A DNA stretch of 64,000 bases, taken from assembly GCF_030052815.1 (NCBI RefSeq), contig NC_079495.1, forward strand, positions 50,755,043-50,819,042, written 5' to 3'. The first letter of the stretch is position 1. Every line of letters begins with the position of its first letter. Below are positions 11,064-22,606 of this stretch, in pieces. The notes beneath the pieces are model-generated. The model was not told the origin of the DNA and did no database searches. It worked only from the letters and a program-made list of their open reading frames with translations. Made by a program: the position numbers and the translations under genes. Source of the stretch: Hevea brasiliensis. Its lineage: Eukaryota; Streptophyta; Magnoliopsida; Malpighiales; Euphorbiaceae.

Positions 11064-12313
11064 ATGGACCCTTCATCTCAGAGGGCAGTCGAGGAGGAAG
11101 TGGAGAGTCATGCTCCACCTGCAGCAGCTGAGACTGGGGGCATGAGAGAATCTGCTCCACCAGCTCAAGCAGAGCCTGCTCAGCCTCCACAGGCCATGTT
11201 CCAGCAAATGGCCGATTTCTTCAGACAAATGGCCGGGGTAATGCCAGCACCACCACCACCACCAGCTCCACAGCAGAAATCACACCTGGAAAGGCTAAGA
11301 AAGTTTGGAGCAGTGGACTTCTATGGCAAGAGAGAAGATGACTCATTGCAGAAAATTGGTTGAGCAGGCAGGCGAGTTCTAAAATAACTCCACTGCACTC
11401 CAGAGCAAAACTTGGAAGCTGCCGTATCTCTGTTGCAAGATGATGCATATGAGTGGTGGGACACGGTGTCCAGTGAAGGGCGGCCAGAAGCTATAACTTG
11501 GGACTTCTTTCTCTCCGAATTCAAAAAGAAATATGTGGGTACTGTATACCTAGAAGAGAGAAGAAGAGAGTTTATTAACCTGAGGTAGAGACAGCTGTCA
11601 GTGGCCGAATATGAGAAGGAATTTGTTCGATTAAGCCGCTATGGAAGGGAGACAGTCCCTAATGAAGCTGAAAGGTGTAAGAGATTTGAAGAGGGATTAA
11701 ATGATAATATAAAGATCATGATCACTGCCTTGGGGATCACAGACTTAGCCAAGTTAGTGGAAGCTGCATTAAAAGTGGAGAAAGTGAGAATAAATGAACA
11801 AAATAGGAAAGATAGGCAGCGTAAGAGGGAATTTGGACCAGGACAGTCAAGTATACCAACTGATAGTAAGAAGTTTAAGGGTTCTAGTTCACAAGATCAG
11901 ACACAGGGCCACAGAGGCCAGATTGGAATATCTATAGCTAGTTCCCCGGGCACAATAACAAGGGGATCAACCGATGCTGAATGTATGCATGGTGGTAGAA
12001 GACACAGAGGGGAGTGTCGATTGTTAACTGGAGAGTGTTTCAAGTGTGGGGCTACGGATCATTTCATAAGAGATTGCCCTCAGAGGAGTGGTTCAATAGC
12101 TCCGGTACAAGTTGATAAACCTTTCCCTATAGTTCAAAGGGGTAAAAGATCGGGTAGAGCAGAAATGCTGACATTTCACAGAAGATTATTTCTGAGACAA
12201 TTGAAAAGCCCGAAGTCAGGGTGGCACCACAAGTATATGCTATGGAAGCTCAGGAAGAGCCAAACCCAGACACTGATGAGGCGATACAAGGAAGTGAAGA
12301 AACAAGAAGGTAG
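11064..12313 (+). pseudogene. gag: Gag of element N, interior 1 (frameshifted)
   Basis: Gag forms the particle that holds the element RNA. It starts MDPSSQRAVEEE, with a proline-rich stretch, and shows the same order as N copy 2. Relative to copy 2, bases are lost near 11345 (frameshift) and CAG has become TAG at 11586-11588. The zinc-binding region is present: CFKCGATDHFIRDC is a complete CCHC knuckle, but the preceding finger reads CMHGG where copy 2 reads CMHCG, losing one ligand. The likely C-terminus is in another frame (VYAMEAQEEPNPD) and ends TAG at 12311-12313. That is the Gag-protease junction seen in full elements, with no protease following. Confidence 0.85.
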
Positions 12314-12353
12314 CAACTCCCCGATTACTTAAGTAAGGTAAATTTCGAGGACG

Positions 12354-12377
12354 AAATTTAAATTAGAGGGGAAGAGT
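12354..12377 (+). other. Polypurine tract (N interior 1)
   Basis: aaattagaggggaagagt directly before the LTR at 12378. It is identical to the tract of the full-length element D at 59172-59195 and is kept although pol is gone. Confidence 0.85.
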
Positions 12378-15300
12378 TGTAACACCCTCCCGGTAGCAAC
12401 TCCGTACATTCTACTGTTCCGGTGACCGGTGTCGGTCCGGACAGCTAGAACGTCCGAAAAAAAATATTTAAACTAAAGTCAAGAACCAAAATTAACTCAA
12501 ATATTAATAAGAAAAATTTAGGAAAAATTTTAGAAATAAAATACAACCAAGTCAAATGAGCCGGTGCCCAAGCGATGGGTAACCCAGAGGGAAGTTGCGG
12601 TTCTCGCAACGAGGAGCCCTAGACCCGGGAAAAAATTCATAAAATAATTTTTGGGACTCTAGAGAAGGGTCATTGAGGTTCCTATGGCATTAGAATGCCA
12701 AGAAAATATTTAGAAAAATTTTACAATCGGTACAGACAATTTTGACCCGTTAAGCCAAACGGAGGGCATTTTGGTCATTTCGCCTTCAGAGACGATTTTT
12801 GGCCAACTTGTCCAGTTGAGTAAATAATTATTATGACATAAAATATGAATTAATATTGATGAAAAATTAATTGATAGTTAGTAGAAAAGAAAAGAAAAGA
12901 AAATGCAATAAAATGCCAAATATGACATATTGTGATGTCATTTAAAAAGCTTCCTCCAATCACAATTAAACAACCCTTTAATTAACTAATAAATGAGACC
13001 AAAGGAGACCAAAAATTCTGGTCATCTTCTTCTTCTTCTTCAGCCAAAACGTGACCTCCCCTTTTCCATAACCCTCCATGAAAGTTTCCTTTAATTTCTT
13101 CCATTTCCCATGAAATTCCACTACTAAACCCTAAGTCACCTTCACTAAAACTTGTCCCCACATCACAAGGCAACTCTAGGCAGCCACAAAGAGGAGAAAT
13201 TCTAGAGTTTTCACAAGCTCAATAAGTTGAGCAAAGAGGTTAGTGCTTAATTATGCATGTATATCTCTTGTTCCATGTTAAGGACTTAAAAATGAGTATG
13301 AAATTGTGGATTAAATGAATGAAACTTATGGGTATGTATGCCATGGATTTCGGCTGCCCTAAGGAAGGAATAGGATTGAGTGTTTGTGATGGACTTGGAG
13401 TGAACTAGAAACCATGTTTAAAGTGTATAAATATAAGGATAATGAACTAGTAGTTAATTAAGGTAAGTTGTGAAAATTCATAATGGGAATTAGGGTTTTA
13501 AGGGTGAAAATTGGACTTGGCATTTGAATTGATTAATGGACATTCTAGTGGTCAATTAGTGACCATTTAAGGCAAGTTAATCATAATTTGAAGTGAGTTA
13601 ATTTATGGCAAAGTGAATGTGTAGGCTGCCTAAAGACAGCAGCAGGGTGACTGAAATTTCAGTCCACTTGGACTGCCATATCTTGGGCTGTGTTGGTCCA
13701 ATTGGTGTTTGGCTAATTGGACATGAAACTAGGCTTATAATGGCACATTTTTGCTGAAGAAACCATGCCCAAAAGACCAAAGCAAGAAGACCAAAAGTTG
13801 GCCCCAATCCGGATACCCTGCAACAGCACCTGCAGAAATGACCAAATGAACAGTATCTGTTCATTTGGCCATAACTCACTGTAGATAAGGTCAATTGACC
13901 TGAAATTTTTACAGCAACAAGTTAAGACATTGAAAAACAACTTTCATGAAGAAACCTACCCCAAATTATGACAAGAACCTAACCCAAATGGCAGTGGCAG
14001 TCACTGTTCATGTTACTGTAGATATGGTAATTTCTGCAGAATGGAAATCCGGCCAGCTGTGGTTTTTGGACCATATCTAGAGCTACAAAACTCCAAATGG
14101 AGTGATTCAAAAAAGGAAATTTAACTAGACAAAATAAGGAACAACTTTCATGTTTGCCATTTCTTCAAATTCCCACTGCAACAGTGCTTAATGGAACAGT
14201 AAAGTTAAGCTTCACAAACTGAAAATTCTGCTTCCCTTGGTTTAAACTTAGAAATGGTAATAGTAATCAATTTCAACAAGTTTTAAATACAAAATATGGT
14301 ATGTTTGGGGTGTTAAAACCAATACACCTATTTTCTATCCAAAAGTCAACATTTTTGTTGACCAATGAGGTGAATAGTGACACCAAAACTTGAAATTCAA
14401 AATTTGAAAAATTTAAAAGTATCAAATGCCCTAGTATACCTAACTAGATTGGTTTGGATAGTTTGACATGCCAATAGGGTATTGTTTTAGCAGTACTGCG
14501 AAAGGAAAGGCTTTGTGCCTGTATTCATGGCTTTATGCCCGTATCCATGGCTTTTATGCCCGTATTCATGGCTTTTATGCCCGATTATGTGATATCATAG
14601 CTTTTAGCTATATTGATCGCATACGTGGTTGACGTCAAGGCCCCATGGTATGACGCCCGAGGCACCGCGTGCCCATTGCCAACGACCGTTATCCATCTAG
14701 TCATCCAAAGATAGGTTACTTGGGCAACCAAATGAATGGAAAAGTATAACTGTGAACTGATTATTAAAGAAAATACGAAAATTAAGTATCAGGAATGATT
14801 ACAAAAATACAAGGAAGCTCAAGATCATGAAAAAAAAAATTAACGAAATGCATGAAGAAGTTAATATCATAAAACATGATTAGCCCTTGACTAAACAATA
14901 AGTTAGTAATTACTCATTTCTTATGAACACAATAGCAAGGAAATTATTATTTTTATTTGCATAGTATATTTTCTTGTATTATTAGCACCACTAAGCTTTA
15001 TGCTTAGCGCGTCGCTTTTGCTACGCGTAGGCACTGAAGATTTGGACAGAGGGCCCAGTAGACCACAGATTCGGTAAGGCAGTTCACAATTCTGCATTGT
15101 GTCTGTGTCACCTCACCGTCTGCAGTGCATTGGTAGGACACTAGGTGTCATTTTGGTATTTTGTAATTGATTTTATTTTCTCATGTGTAAATGAACTTAT
15201 GTAATGTATTTTGATTTTCATGTAAATAATGCAAAATTGTGCTTGTAAATGGAAAAGTGAATATTGATCTGTGACTGTTACATGACTATCAAATGTGATG

Positions 15301-15613
15301 AATGATTGAGAAACGAATGGTTGAAAAATATTGAGATTTTGATATTGGAGTTTGTGAATAGATGAATATGATTATTAGAAGTGTTTTTCACAGGTTCCGA
15401 AGAACTGTTTTCTCCATTTTTAGCCGGTACTCCGCCGGATTTTCTTTAAAATTTTCGGAACCTCAAATAAATTACAATTTCAATAAATGAATTATATTTC
15501 ACAAGTTATATTCAAAACTACGATAAAAATGAATTAAGATAAAATAGAGTGCTCCGGCACACTGAGTGGCATAACTTGCTCCGCTACACTGTAGTCGGGT
15601 AAGGGGTGTCACA
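12378..15613 (+). repeat. LTR 2 (middle) of element N
   Basis: 3236 bp, with the same ends as LTR 1. It serves both as the 3' LTR of interior 1 and as the 5' LTR of interior 2. By eye it differs from LTR 1 at scattered single bases, plus a cluster of small losses at about 14630-14710, where the ggcaccgcggtgcc palindrome has lost one base. There are no target-like repeats at its edges, which argues against an independent insertion. Confidence 0.93.
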
Positions 15614-15618
15614 TTTAG

Positions 15619-15630
15619 TGGTATCAGAGC
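15619..15630 (+). other. Primer binding site, initiator Met tRNA (N interior 2)
   Basis: tggtatcagagc with the same five-base spacing from the LTR end (15613) as in interior 1. Confidence 0.93.
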
Positions 15631-15735
15631 ATGATTTAGGCGTTTCTGGGCCTAGATTGAGTCCATACCATGCATTGCATTTTTAAGAGTCGAGGTGACA
15701 CTAACGCAGATCTGTTTGTCTTTGTTAAATAGGAT

Positions 15736-16542
15736 ATGGACCCTTCATCTCAGAGGGCAGTCGAGGAGGAAGTGGAGAGTCATGCTCCACCTGCAGCAGC
15801 TGAGACTGGGGGCATGAGAGAATCTGCTCCACCAGCTCAAGCAGAGCCTGCTCAGCCTCCACAGGCCATGTTCCAGCAAATGGCCGATTTCTTCAGACAA
15901 ATGGCCGGGGTAATGCCAGCACCACCACCACCACCAGCTCCACAGCAGAAATCACACCTGGAAAGGCTAAGAAAGTTTGGAGCAGTGGACTTCTATGGCA
16001 AGAGAGAAGATGACTCTGTTGCAGCCGAAAATTGGTTGAACAGAACGGGCAGAGTTCTAAAACAACTCCACTGCACTCCAGAGCAAAACTTGGAAGCTGC
16101 CGTATCTCTGTTGCAAGATGATGCATATGAGTGGTGGGACACGGTGTCCAGTGAAGTGCAGCCAGAAGCTGTAACTTGGGACTTCTTTCTCTCCGAATTC
16201 AAGAAGAAATATGTGGGTACTGTATACCTGGAAGAGAGAAGAAGAGAGTTTATTAACCTGAGGCAGAGACAGCTGTCAGTGGCCGAATATGAGAAGGAAT
16301 TTGTTCGATTAAGCAGCTATGGAAGGGAGATAGTCCCTAATGAAGATGAAAGGTGTAAGAGATTTGAAGAGGGATTAAATGATAATATAAAGATCATGAT
16401 CACTGCCTTGGGGATCACAGACTTCGCCAAGTTAGTGGAAGCTGCATTAAAAGTGGAGAAAGTGAGAATAAATGAACAAAATAGGAAAGATAGGCAGCGT
16501 AAGAGGGAATTTGGACCAGATACCAAGTATACCAACCGATAG
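15736..16542 (+). CDS. gag: Gag of element N, interior 2 (268-codon ORF, truncated)
   Basis: This is the longest uninterrupted gag frame in the window. It opens with MDPSSQRAVEEE, followed by a proline-rich linker (VMPAPPPPPAP, about residues 58-68). The retrotransposon Gag domain runs from about residue 85, with ENWLNRTGRVLK, DAYEWWDTVS and FLSEFKKKYVG as recognisable blocks, and then a basic stretch (KDRQRKREF). It stops at 16540-16542 because of small changes near 16518-16540 relative to copy 1. The zinc-binding part follows out of frame. The ATG lies in the same context as in all beta elements, just after ttaaataggat. A particle-forming core could still be made, but not the RNA-binding tail. 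Confidence 0.85.
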   Translation: MDPSSQRAVEEEVESHAPPAAAETGGMRESAPPAQAEPAQPPQAMFQQMADFFRQMAGVMPAPPPPPAPQQKSHLERLRKFGAVDFYGKREDDSVAAENWLNRTGRVLKQLHCTPEQNLEAAVSLLQDDAYEWWDTVSSEVQPEAVTWDFFLSEFKKKYVGTVYLEERRREFINLRQRQLSVAEYEKEFVRLSSYGREIVPNEDERCKRFEEGLNDNIKIMITALGITDFAKLVEAALKVEKVRINEQNRKDRQRKREFGPDTKYTNR

Positions 16543-16979
16543 TAAGAAGTTTAAGGGTTCTAGTTCACAAGATCGCACACAGGCCACAGAGGCCGATTGG
16601 AATATCTATAGCTAGTTCCCCGGCACAATAACAAGGAGATCAACCCTGCTCGAATGTATGCATTGTGGTAGAAGACACAGAGGGGAGTGTCGATTGTTAA
16701 TCGGAGAGTGTTTCAAGTGTGGGGCTACGGATCATTTCATAAGAGATTGCCTCGAGGAGTGGTTCAATAGCTCAGTACAAGTTGGTAGACCTTTCCTATA
16801 GTTCAAAGGGGTAAAAGATCGGGTAGAGCGTAAATGGTGACATTTCACGTAAGATTGTTTCAGACGCTTGAAAAGCCCAAGTCGTGGTGGCACCACAAGT
16901 ATATGCTATGGAAGCTCAGAAGAGCCAAACCTGCATAATCGATGAGGCGATACAAGGAAGTGAAGAAATAAGAAGGTAG
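16543..16979 (+). pseudogene. gag: Zinc-binding tail of N Gag, interior 2 (out of frame)
   Basis: DNA equivalent to the end of Gag in interior 1. The first finger is intact as CMHCGRRHRGEC and the CCHC knuckle CFKCGATDHFIRDC is readable near 16705-16750, but several one- to two-base losses split the frame. Many of them sit where copy 1 has CTG or CAG. Copy 1 aactgat (11858-11864) is aaccgat here (16534-16540), and copy 1 gccagatt (11917-11924) is gccgatt (16592-16598). Confidence 0.75.
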
Positions 16980-17019
16980 CAACTCCCCGATTACTTAAGT
17001 CAGGTAAATTTCGAGGACG

Positions 17020-17043
17020 AAATTTAAATTAGAGGGGAAGAGT
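17020..17043 (+). other. Polypurine tract (N interior 2)
   Basis: aaattagaggggaagagt directly before LTR 3 at 17044, the same as in interior 1. Confidence 0.85.
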
Positions 17044-20000
17044 TGTAACACCCTCCCGGTAGCAACTCCGTACATTCTACTGTTCCGGTGACCGGTGTCG
17101 GTCCGGACATTCTAAATATTAATAAGAAAAATTTAGGAAAAATTTAGGAAAAATTTTAGAAATAAAATACAATCAAGTCAAATGAGCCGGTGCCCAAGCG
17201 ATGGGTAACCCAGAGGGAAGTTGCGGTTCTCGCAACGAGGAGCCCTAGACCCGAGAAAAAATTCATAAAATAATTTTTGGGACTTCAGAGAAGGGTCATT
17301 GAGGTTCCTATGGCATTAGAATGCCAAGAAAATATTTAGAAAAATTTTACAATCGGTACAGACAATTTTGACCCGTTAAGCCAAACGGAGGGCATTTTGG
17401 TCATTTCGCCTTCAGAGACGATTTTTGGCCGACTTGTCCAGTTGAGTAAATAATTATTATGACATAAAATATGAATTAATATTGATGAAAAATTAATTGA
17501 AAGTTAGTAGAAAAGAAAAGAAAAGAAAATGCAATAAAATGCCAAATATGACATATTGTGATGTCATTTAAAAAGCTTCCTCCAATCACAATTAAACAAC
17601 CCTTTAATTAACTAATAAAAGAGACCAAAGGAGACCAAAAATTATGGTCATCTTCTTCTTCTTCTTCAGCAAAACGTGACCTCCCCTTTTCCATAACCCT
17701 CCATGAAAGTTTCCTTTAATTTCTTCCATTTCCCATGAAATTCCACTACTAAACCCTAAGTCACCTTCACTAAAACTTGTCCCCAAATCACAAGGCAACT
17801 CTAGGCAGCCACAAAGAGGAGAAATTCTAGAGTTTTCACAAGCTCAATAAGTTGAGCAAAGAGGTTAGTGCTTAATTATGCATGTATATCTCTTGTTCCA
17901 TGTTAAGGACTTAAAAATGAGTATGAAATTGTGGATTAAATGAATGAAACTTATGGGTATGTATGCCATGGATTTCGGCTGCCCTAAGGAAGGAATAGGA
18001 TTGAGTGTTTGTGATGGACTTGGAGTGAACTAGAAACCATGTTTAAAGTGTATAAATATAAGGATAATGAACTAGTAGTTAATTAAGGTAAGTTGTGAAA
18101 ATTCATAATGGGAATTAGGGTTTTAAGGGTGAAAATTGGACTTGGAATTTGAATTGATTAATGGACATTCTAGTGGTCAATTAGTGACCATTTAATGCAA
18201 GTTAGTCATAATTTAAAGTGAGTTAATGCATGGCAAAGTGAATGTGTAGGCTGCCTAAAGACAACAGCAGGGTGACTAAAATTTCAGTCCACTTGGACTG
18301 CCATATCTTGGGCTGTGTTGGTCCAATTGGTGTTTGGCCAATTGGACATGAAACTAGGCTTATAATGGCACATTTTTGCTGAAGAAACCATGCCCAAAAG
18401 ACCAAAGCAAGTAGACCAAAAGTTGGCCCCAATCCGAATACCCTGCAACAGCACCTGCAGAAATGACCAAATGAACAGTAACTGTTCATTTGGCCATAAC
18501 TCACTGTAGATAAGGTCAATTGACCTGAAATTTTTACAGAAACAAGTTCAGACATATACAAACAACTTTCATGAAGAAACCTACCCGAAATTATGACCAG
18601 AACCTAACCCAAATGGTAGTGGAAGTTGCTGTTCATGTTACTGTAGATATGGTAATTTCTGCAGAATGGAAATCCGGCTAGCTGTGGTTTTTGGACCATA
18701 TCTGGGGCTACAAAACTCCAAATGGAGTGATACAAAAAAGGAAATTCAACTAGACAAAATAAGGAACAACTTTCATGTTTGCCATGTCTTTAAATTCCCA
18801 CTGCAACAGTGCTTAATGGAACAGTAAAGTTAAGCTTCACAAACTGAAAATTCTGCTTCCCTTGGTTTAAACTTAGAAATGGTAATAGTAATCAATTCCA
18901 ACAAGTTTTAAATACAAAATGTGGTATGTTTGGGGTGTTAAAACCAATACACCTATTTTCTATCCAAAAGTCAACATTTTTGTTGACCAATGAGGTGAAT
19001 AGTGACACCAAAACTTGAAATTCAAAATTTGACAAATTTAAAAGTATCAAATGCCCTAGTATACCTAACTAGATTGGTTTGGATAGTTTGGCATGCCAAT
19101 AGGGTATTGTTTTAGCAGTACTGCGAAAGGAAAGGCTTTGTGCCTGTATTCATGGCTTTATGCCTATATCCATGGCTTTTATGCCCGTATTCATGGCTTT
19201 TATGCCCGATTATGTGATATCATAGCTTTTAGCTATATTGACTGCATACGTGGTTGACGTTCTGCGTCCCATGGTATGACGGCCCGAGGCACCGCGGTGC
19301 CCAGTGCCAACGACCCGTTATCTAGTCCAGTCATCCAGTATAGGTTACTTGGGCAACCAAATGAATGGAAAAGTATAACTGTGAACTGATTATTAAAGAA
19401 AATTCGAAAATTAAGTTTCAGGAATGATTACAAAAATACAAGGAAGCTCAAGATCATGAAAAAAAAAATTAACAAAATGCATGAAGAAGTTAATATCATA
19501 AAACATGATTAGCTCTCGACTAAACAATAAGTTAGTAATTACTCATTTCTTATGAACACAATAGCAAGGAAATTATTATTTTTATTTGCATATTATATTT
19601 TCTTGTATTATTGGCACCACTAAGCTTTATGCTTAGCGTGTTGCTTTTACAACGCGTAGGTACTGAAGATTTGGACAGAGGGCCCAGTAGACCACAGATT
19701 CGGTAAGGCAGTTCACAGTTCTGCATAGTGTCTGTGTCACCTCACCGTCTGCAGTGCATTGGTAGGACACTAGGTGTCATTTTGGTATTTTGTAATTGAT
19801 TTTATTTTCTCATGTGTAAATGAACTTATGTAATGTATTTTGATTTTCATGTAAATAATGCAAAATTGTGTTTGTAAATGGAAAAGTGAATATTGATATG
19901 TGACTGTTACATGACTATCAAATGTGATGAATGATTGAGAAACGAATGGTTGAAAAATATTGAGATTTTGATATTGGAGTTTGTGAATAGATGAATATGA

Positions 20001-20242
20001 TTATTAGAAGTGTTTTTCACAGGTTCCGAAGAACTGTTTTCTCTATTTTTAGCCGGTACTCCGCCGGATTTTCTTTAAAATTTTCGGAACCACAAATAAA
20101 TTACAATTTCAATAAATGAATTATATTTCACAAGTTATATTCAAAACTACGATAAAAATGAATTAAGATAAAATAGAGTGCTCCGGCACACTGAGTGGCA
20201 TAACTTGCTCGGCTACACTGCAGTCGGGTAAGGGGTGTCACA
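17044..20242 (+). repeat. LTR 3 (last) of element N
   Basis: 3199 bp. It lacks roughly 50 bp near its start relative to LTRs 1 and 2: after gtccggacat the sequence jumps to taaatattaataag. The ggcaccgcggtgcc palindrome is intact here. It ends gtgtcaca at 20242, followed by the target duplication actct. Confidence 0.92.
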
Positions 20243-20956
20243 ACTCTGCTCTTGTACTTTCAGCTGATAATAACCTGATCTCAAGTCAATTTTGGGGAAC
20301 ACAGCTGCACCCCTCAACTGATCAAACAAGTCATCAATGCGGGCAGTGGGTATCTGTTCTTTCTTATCACCTTATTCAACTGCCGATAGTCAATGCATAA
20401 CCGGAGAGTGCCATCTTTTTTCTTTACAAACAATACTGGCGCTCCCCAAGGTGACACACTAGGGCGGATAAAAGCCTTTATCAAGCAGCTCTTGCAACTG
20501 TACTTTCAATTCTTTTAGTTCTGCAGGTGCCATTCTGTATGGTGTTATGGAAATTGGGTCCACACCAAGCATAACATCAATTTCAAACTGCACCTCTCTT
20601 TCTGGAGGTAATCCTAGCAATTCATCAGGAAATACATCTGGAAAGTCACATATAGTAGGAATGTCCTTCAGTGCTGGACTCCCCACTTTGGTGTCTATCA
20701 CATGTGCCAAGTACGCCTCACACCCTTTTCTAATCATTTTTCTGGCCAGTGCAGCTGAAATGATGTTTGAAGGCAATAGCTGCCTCTCCCCATGAATTAC
20801 TATATCACCATACTGAAGAAGACCAAAAGTGACTGTCTTCAGTCTACAATCAATCATCGCATGATGCCTGGCTAACCAATCCATGCCCAAGATAATGTCA
20901 TAATCTCTGAAGGGCATTTCAATCAAATTAGGCAGAAAAGTGTGTCCTTGGATCAC
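20243..20956 (-). pseudogene. pol: Protease C-terminus and reverse transcriptase N-terminal part (element A)
   Basis: This is the other half of the gene split by N. The minus strand reads the protease tail (DYDIILGMDWLARHHA), the linker ([18 protein letters not shown]) and the start of reverse transcriptase. The ORF at 20459-20956 stops at GFYPP, where relatives read [11 protein letters not shown], because of a one-base loss. The remaining RT blocks ([29 protein letters not shown]) continue to the actct target duplication at 20243-20247. Joining across N gives a continuous reading order with 7699 and below. Confidence 0.88.
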
Positions 20957-21250
20957 CAGAGGACAATCCCTTTATAGCCTATTTACCCTGACCTCCTGGC
21001 CTAATGGACTAGTTACTAGCACATCATAGTCCATTGGTACACACTAAATAGCAGTAAAACACATCACACTAGCACTAACATACGAATGTGTGGAGCCAGG
21101 ATCAAATAACACATGTACATCTTGGTCAAGGATGGAGAAATTACCAGCTACAACATCTGATGTTTCAGCTTCCTCCCTCTGACGCATGGTATACACTGAT
21201 CGGGCGTACACTGGTAATCCGGGCTGGTTAATGCTTGCTTTGACTTCCAA
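20957..21250 (-). pseudogene. pol: Retropepsin-like protease, active-site part (element A)
   Basis: The ORF at 21044-21250 contains [14 protein letters not shown], the DPGS form of the aspartic protease active site usual in Del/Tekay elements. The protease cuts the Gag-Pol polyprotein and acts as a dimer. The ORF ends at 21044 with a stop just after the active site, and the flap region before 20956 is out of frame. Confidence 0.8.
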
Positions 21251-22417
21251 GAGTGTTACCAGGACCCGTACCTCTGCCTCTACCTCTAGCAGCTCGTTGT
21301 GATCCTCTAGGTGCAGAGACTTGGGCTAATCCTTCAGATGTAGTAGAAGGTCCAGACCGGTGCGGACTAGTGTAATCCTTAGCGAAATGTCCGCTCCCTC
21401 CACAGTTAAAACATGCACTGGTAGCCTTGAAACAAACCCCGCCATGAGTTCTCCCACAAGTTTCACACTGTCGTACTGATAGAGCTCCTCGGGGTGCTTG
21501 CTGGGTCTGCTGACCAAACCGGGGTGGTCTTTGGCCAGAAAATCTACCTCTGCCAGATCTACGGGAGCTGAATTCCCCAAACCGTTTCCTCTTTCCAGAA
21601 CCACTCTCAGATGCTTATCCCATAGTCTTTTCAATCTTCTCTTTTTCTTATGTACCCTTCCTCACTGTCCCTTCTGATTCTATCCTTTCCAGTTCCAGGG
21701 CCTGTGAGATCAATTCAGCAAAATTCTGATGTCGAAAACCCACGACTTGCATTCTCAAATTTGGCCTTAATCCGGACTCAAACCTCTTACATCTGTCTCT
21801 GAGGGTGGAGACTAAGCTTCAGCATAGTGGCTTAGCCTTGAGAAGTCTCTCTCATATTCTGCTATGGTTCTATCCCCTTGTTTCAAACTCAAGAATTCTT
21901 GTAATTTCATATCTACATATGCATCAGGAACCCATTTCTACCTGAATTCCCTCAGGAAGTCTATCCATGTCAGCACAGGTGGCTCAACTAGGCTGTGGGG
22001 GATGGTCTTCCACCATTCATATGCATCCCCTTGTAACAAGGAAACAGAATACTCGAACTTCATCTCTTTCGTACACTGCAGTTTTCTGAAAACTCTCTCC
22101 ATTCTTTCCAACCACTGTTCTGCCTCCAGTGGATCCACAATGCCTTTAAACTCAATGGCCCCAAATTTCATCAATTTTTCATATTGCCGAGCTGAGGGCT
22201 GTGGTTGTGCGACAGGTGCTTGCATTTGAGCTTAGGGTGGCACATTACCCGCCATTTGCTGGAAAAACGCACCCATCTACTATACAAATTGAGCAGGGAA
22301 CTGCGGTGCTAGAGCAGGAGCTGGAGTGGCTGACCCACTCACGTTCTGGAGTGCTAGGGCTTCCCCTTGAACCTCAGCCTCAACAGATTGTTCTTCGGAA
22401 TAATCTCCTCCTTCCAT
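21251..22417 (-). pseudogene. gag: Gag of element A (several stops)
   Basis: The likely start codon is at 22417-22415, with a reading MEGGDYSEEQS. The Gag domain is open at 21938-22225 (EAEQWLERMERVF, DAYEWWKTIP). Stops occur three times in the first 75 codons (two adjacent, then one after MAGNVPP) and again after DFLREFR. Two zinc-binding units lie at about 21370-21460: CETCGRTHGGVC and then CFNCGGSGHFAKDY, where the last cysteine of the knuckle is tyrosine. The later part to 21251 is rich in Arg/Gly. It differs from beta Gag in its N-terminus. Confidence 0.82.
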
Positions 22418-22586
22418 TCCATTTTCCTAAATTTTATACTTCCTGGGATCAAACACAAGAAGGTTGGCCTCTGTTAGTGCATATTCATGATGTAAATACG
22501 TCATATGTATCAATTAAAGACACTTGAGCAGTTGTACTTATCAAAGAAATATTCATACACATAGTTAAAATTTATTGAAAAACCAT

Positions 22587-22598
22587 GCTCTGATACCA
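22587..22598 (-). other. Primer binding site, initiator Met tRNA (element A)
   Basis: gctctgatacca on the plus strand, so TGGTATCAGAGC on the minus strand, eight bases inside the 5' LTR that starts at 22607. Confidence 0.92.
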
Positions 22599-22606
22599 CT
22601 AAAACA

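Larger units (their letters stand above)
7700..20242 (+). mobile_element. Element N: gag-only gypsy with three LTRs (LTR-gag-LTR-gag-LTR)
   Basis: The ends are exact: target duplication actct at 7695-7699 and 20243-20247, tgtaacaccc at 7700 and gtgtcaca at 20242. Inside are three LTRs (7700-10941, 12378-15613, 17044-20242) and two interiors of about 1.43 kb, each with an initiator-Met PBS, a gag frame and a polypurine tract. No protease, reverse transcriptase, RNase H or integrase is present. The last pol codons before the polypurine tract (FRGRNLN in D) survive as DNA sequence, so pol was removed by an internal deletion. The element could move only with enzymes from a related element such as C or D. 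Confidence 0.93.

Noticed and set aside
12378..15613. Middle LTR of N as a separate solo-LTR insertion
   Set aside because: It is flanked exactly by a polypurine tract and a PBS and has no target duplication, so it is the shared LTR of a tandem.
21326..21634. 102-codon minus-strand ORF in the A gag region
   Set aside because: It is a shadow frame; the true frame there encodes the zinc fingers CETCGRTHGGVC and CFNCGG.
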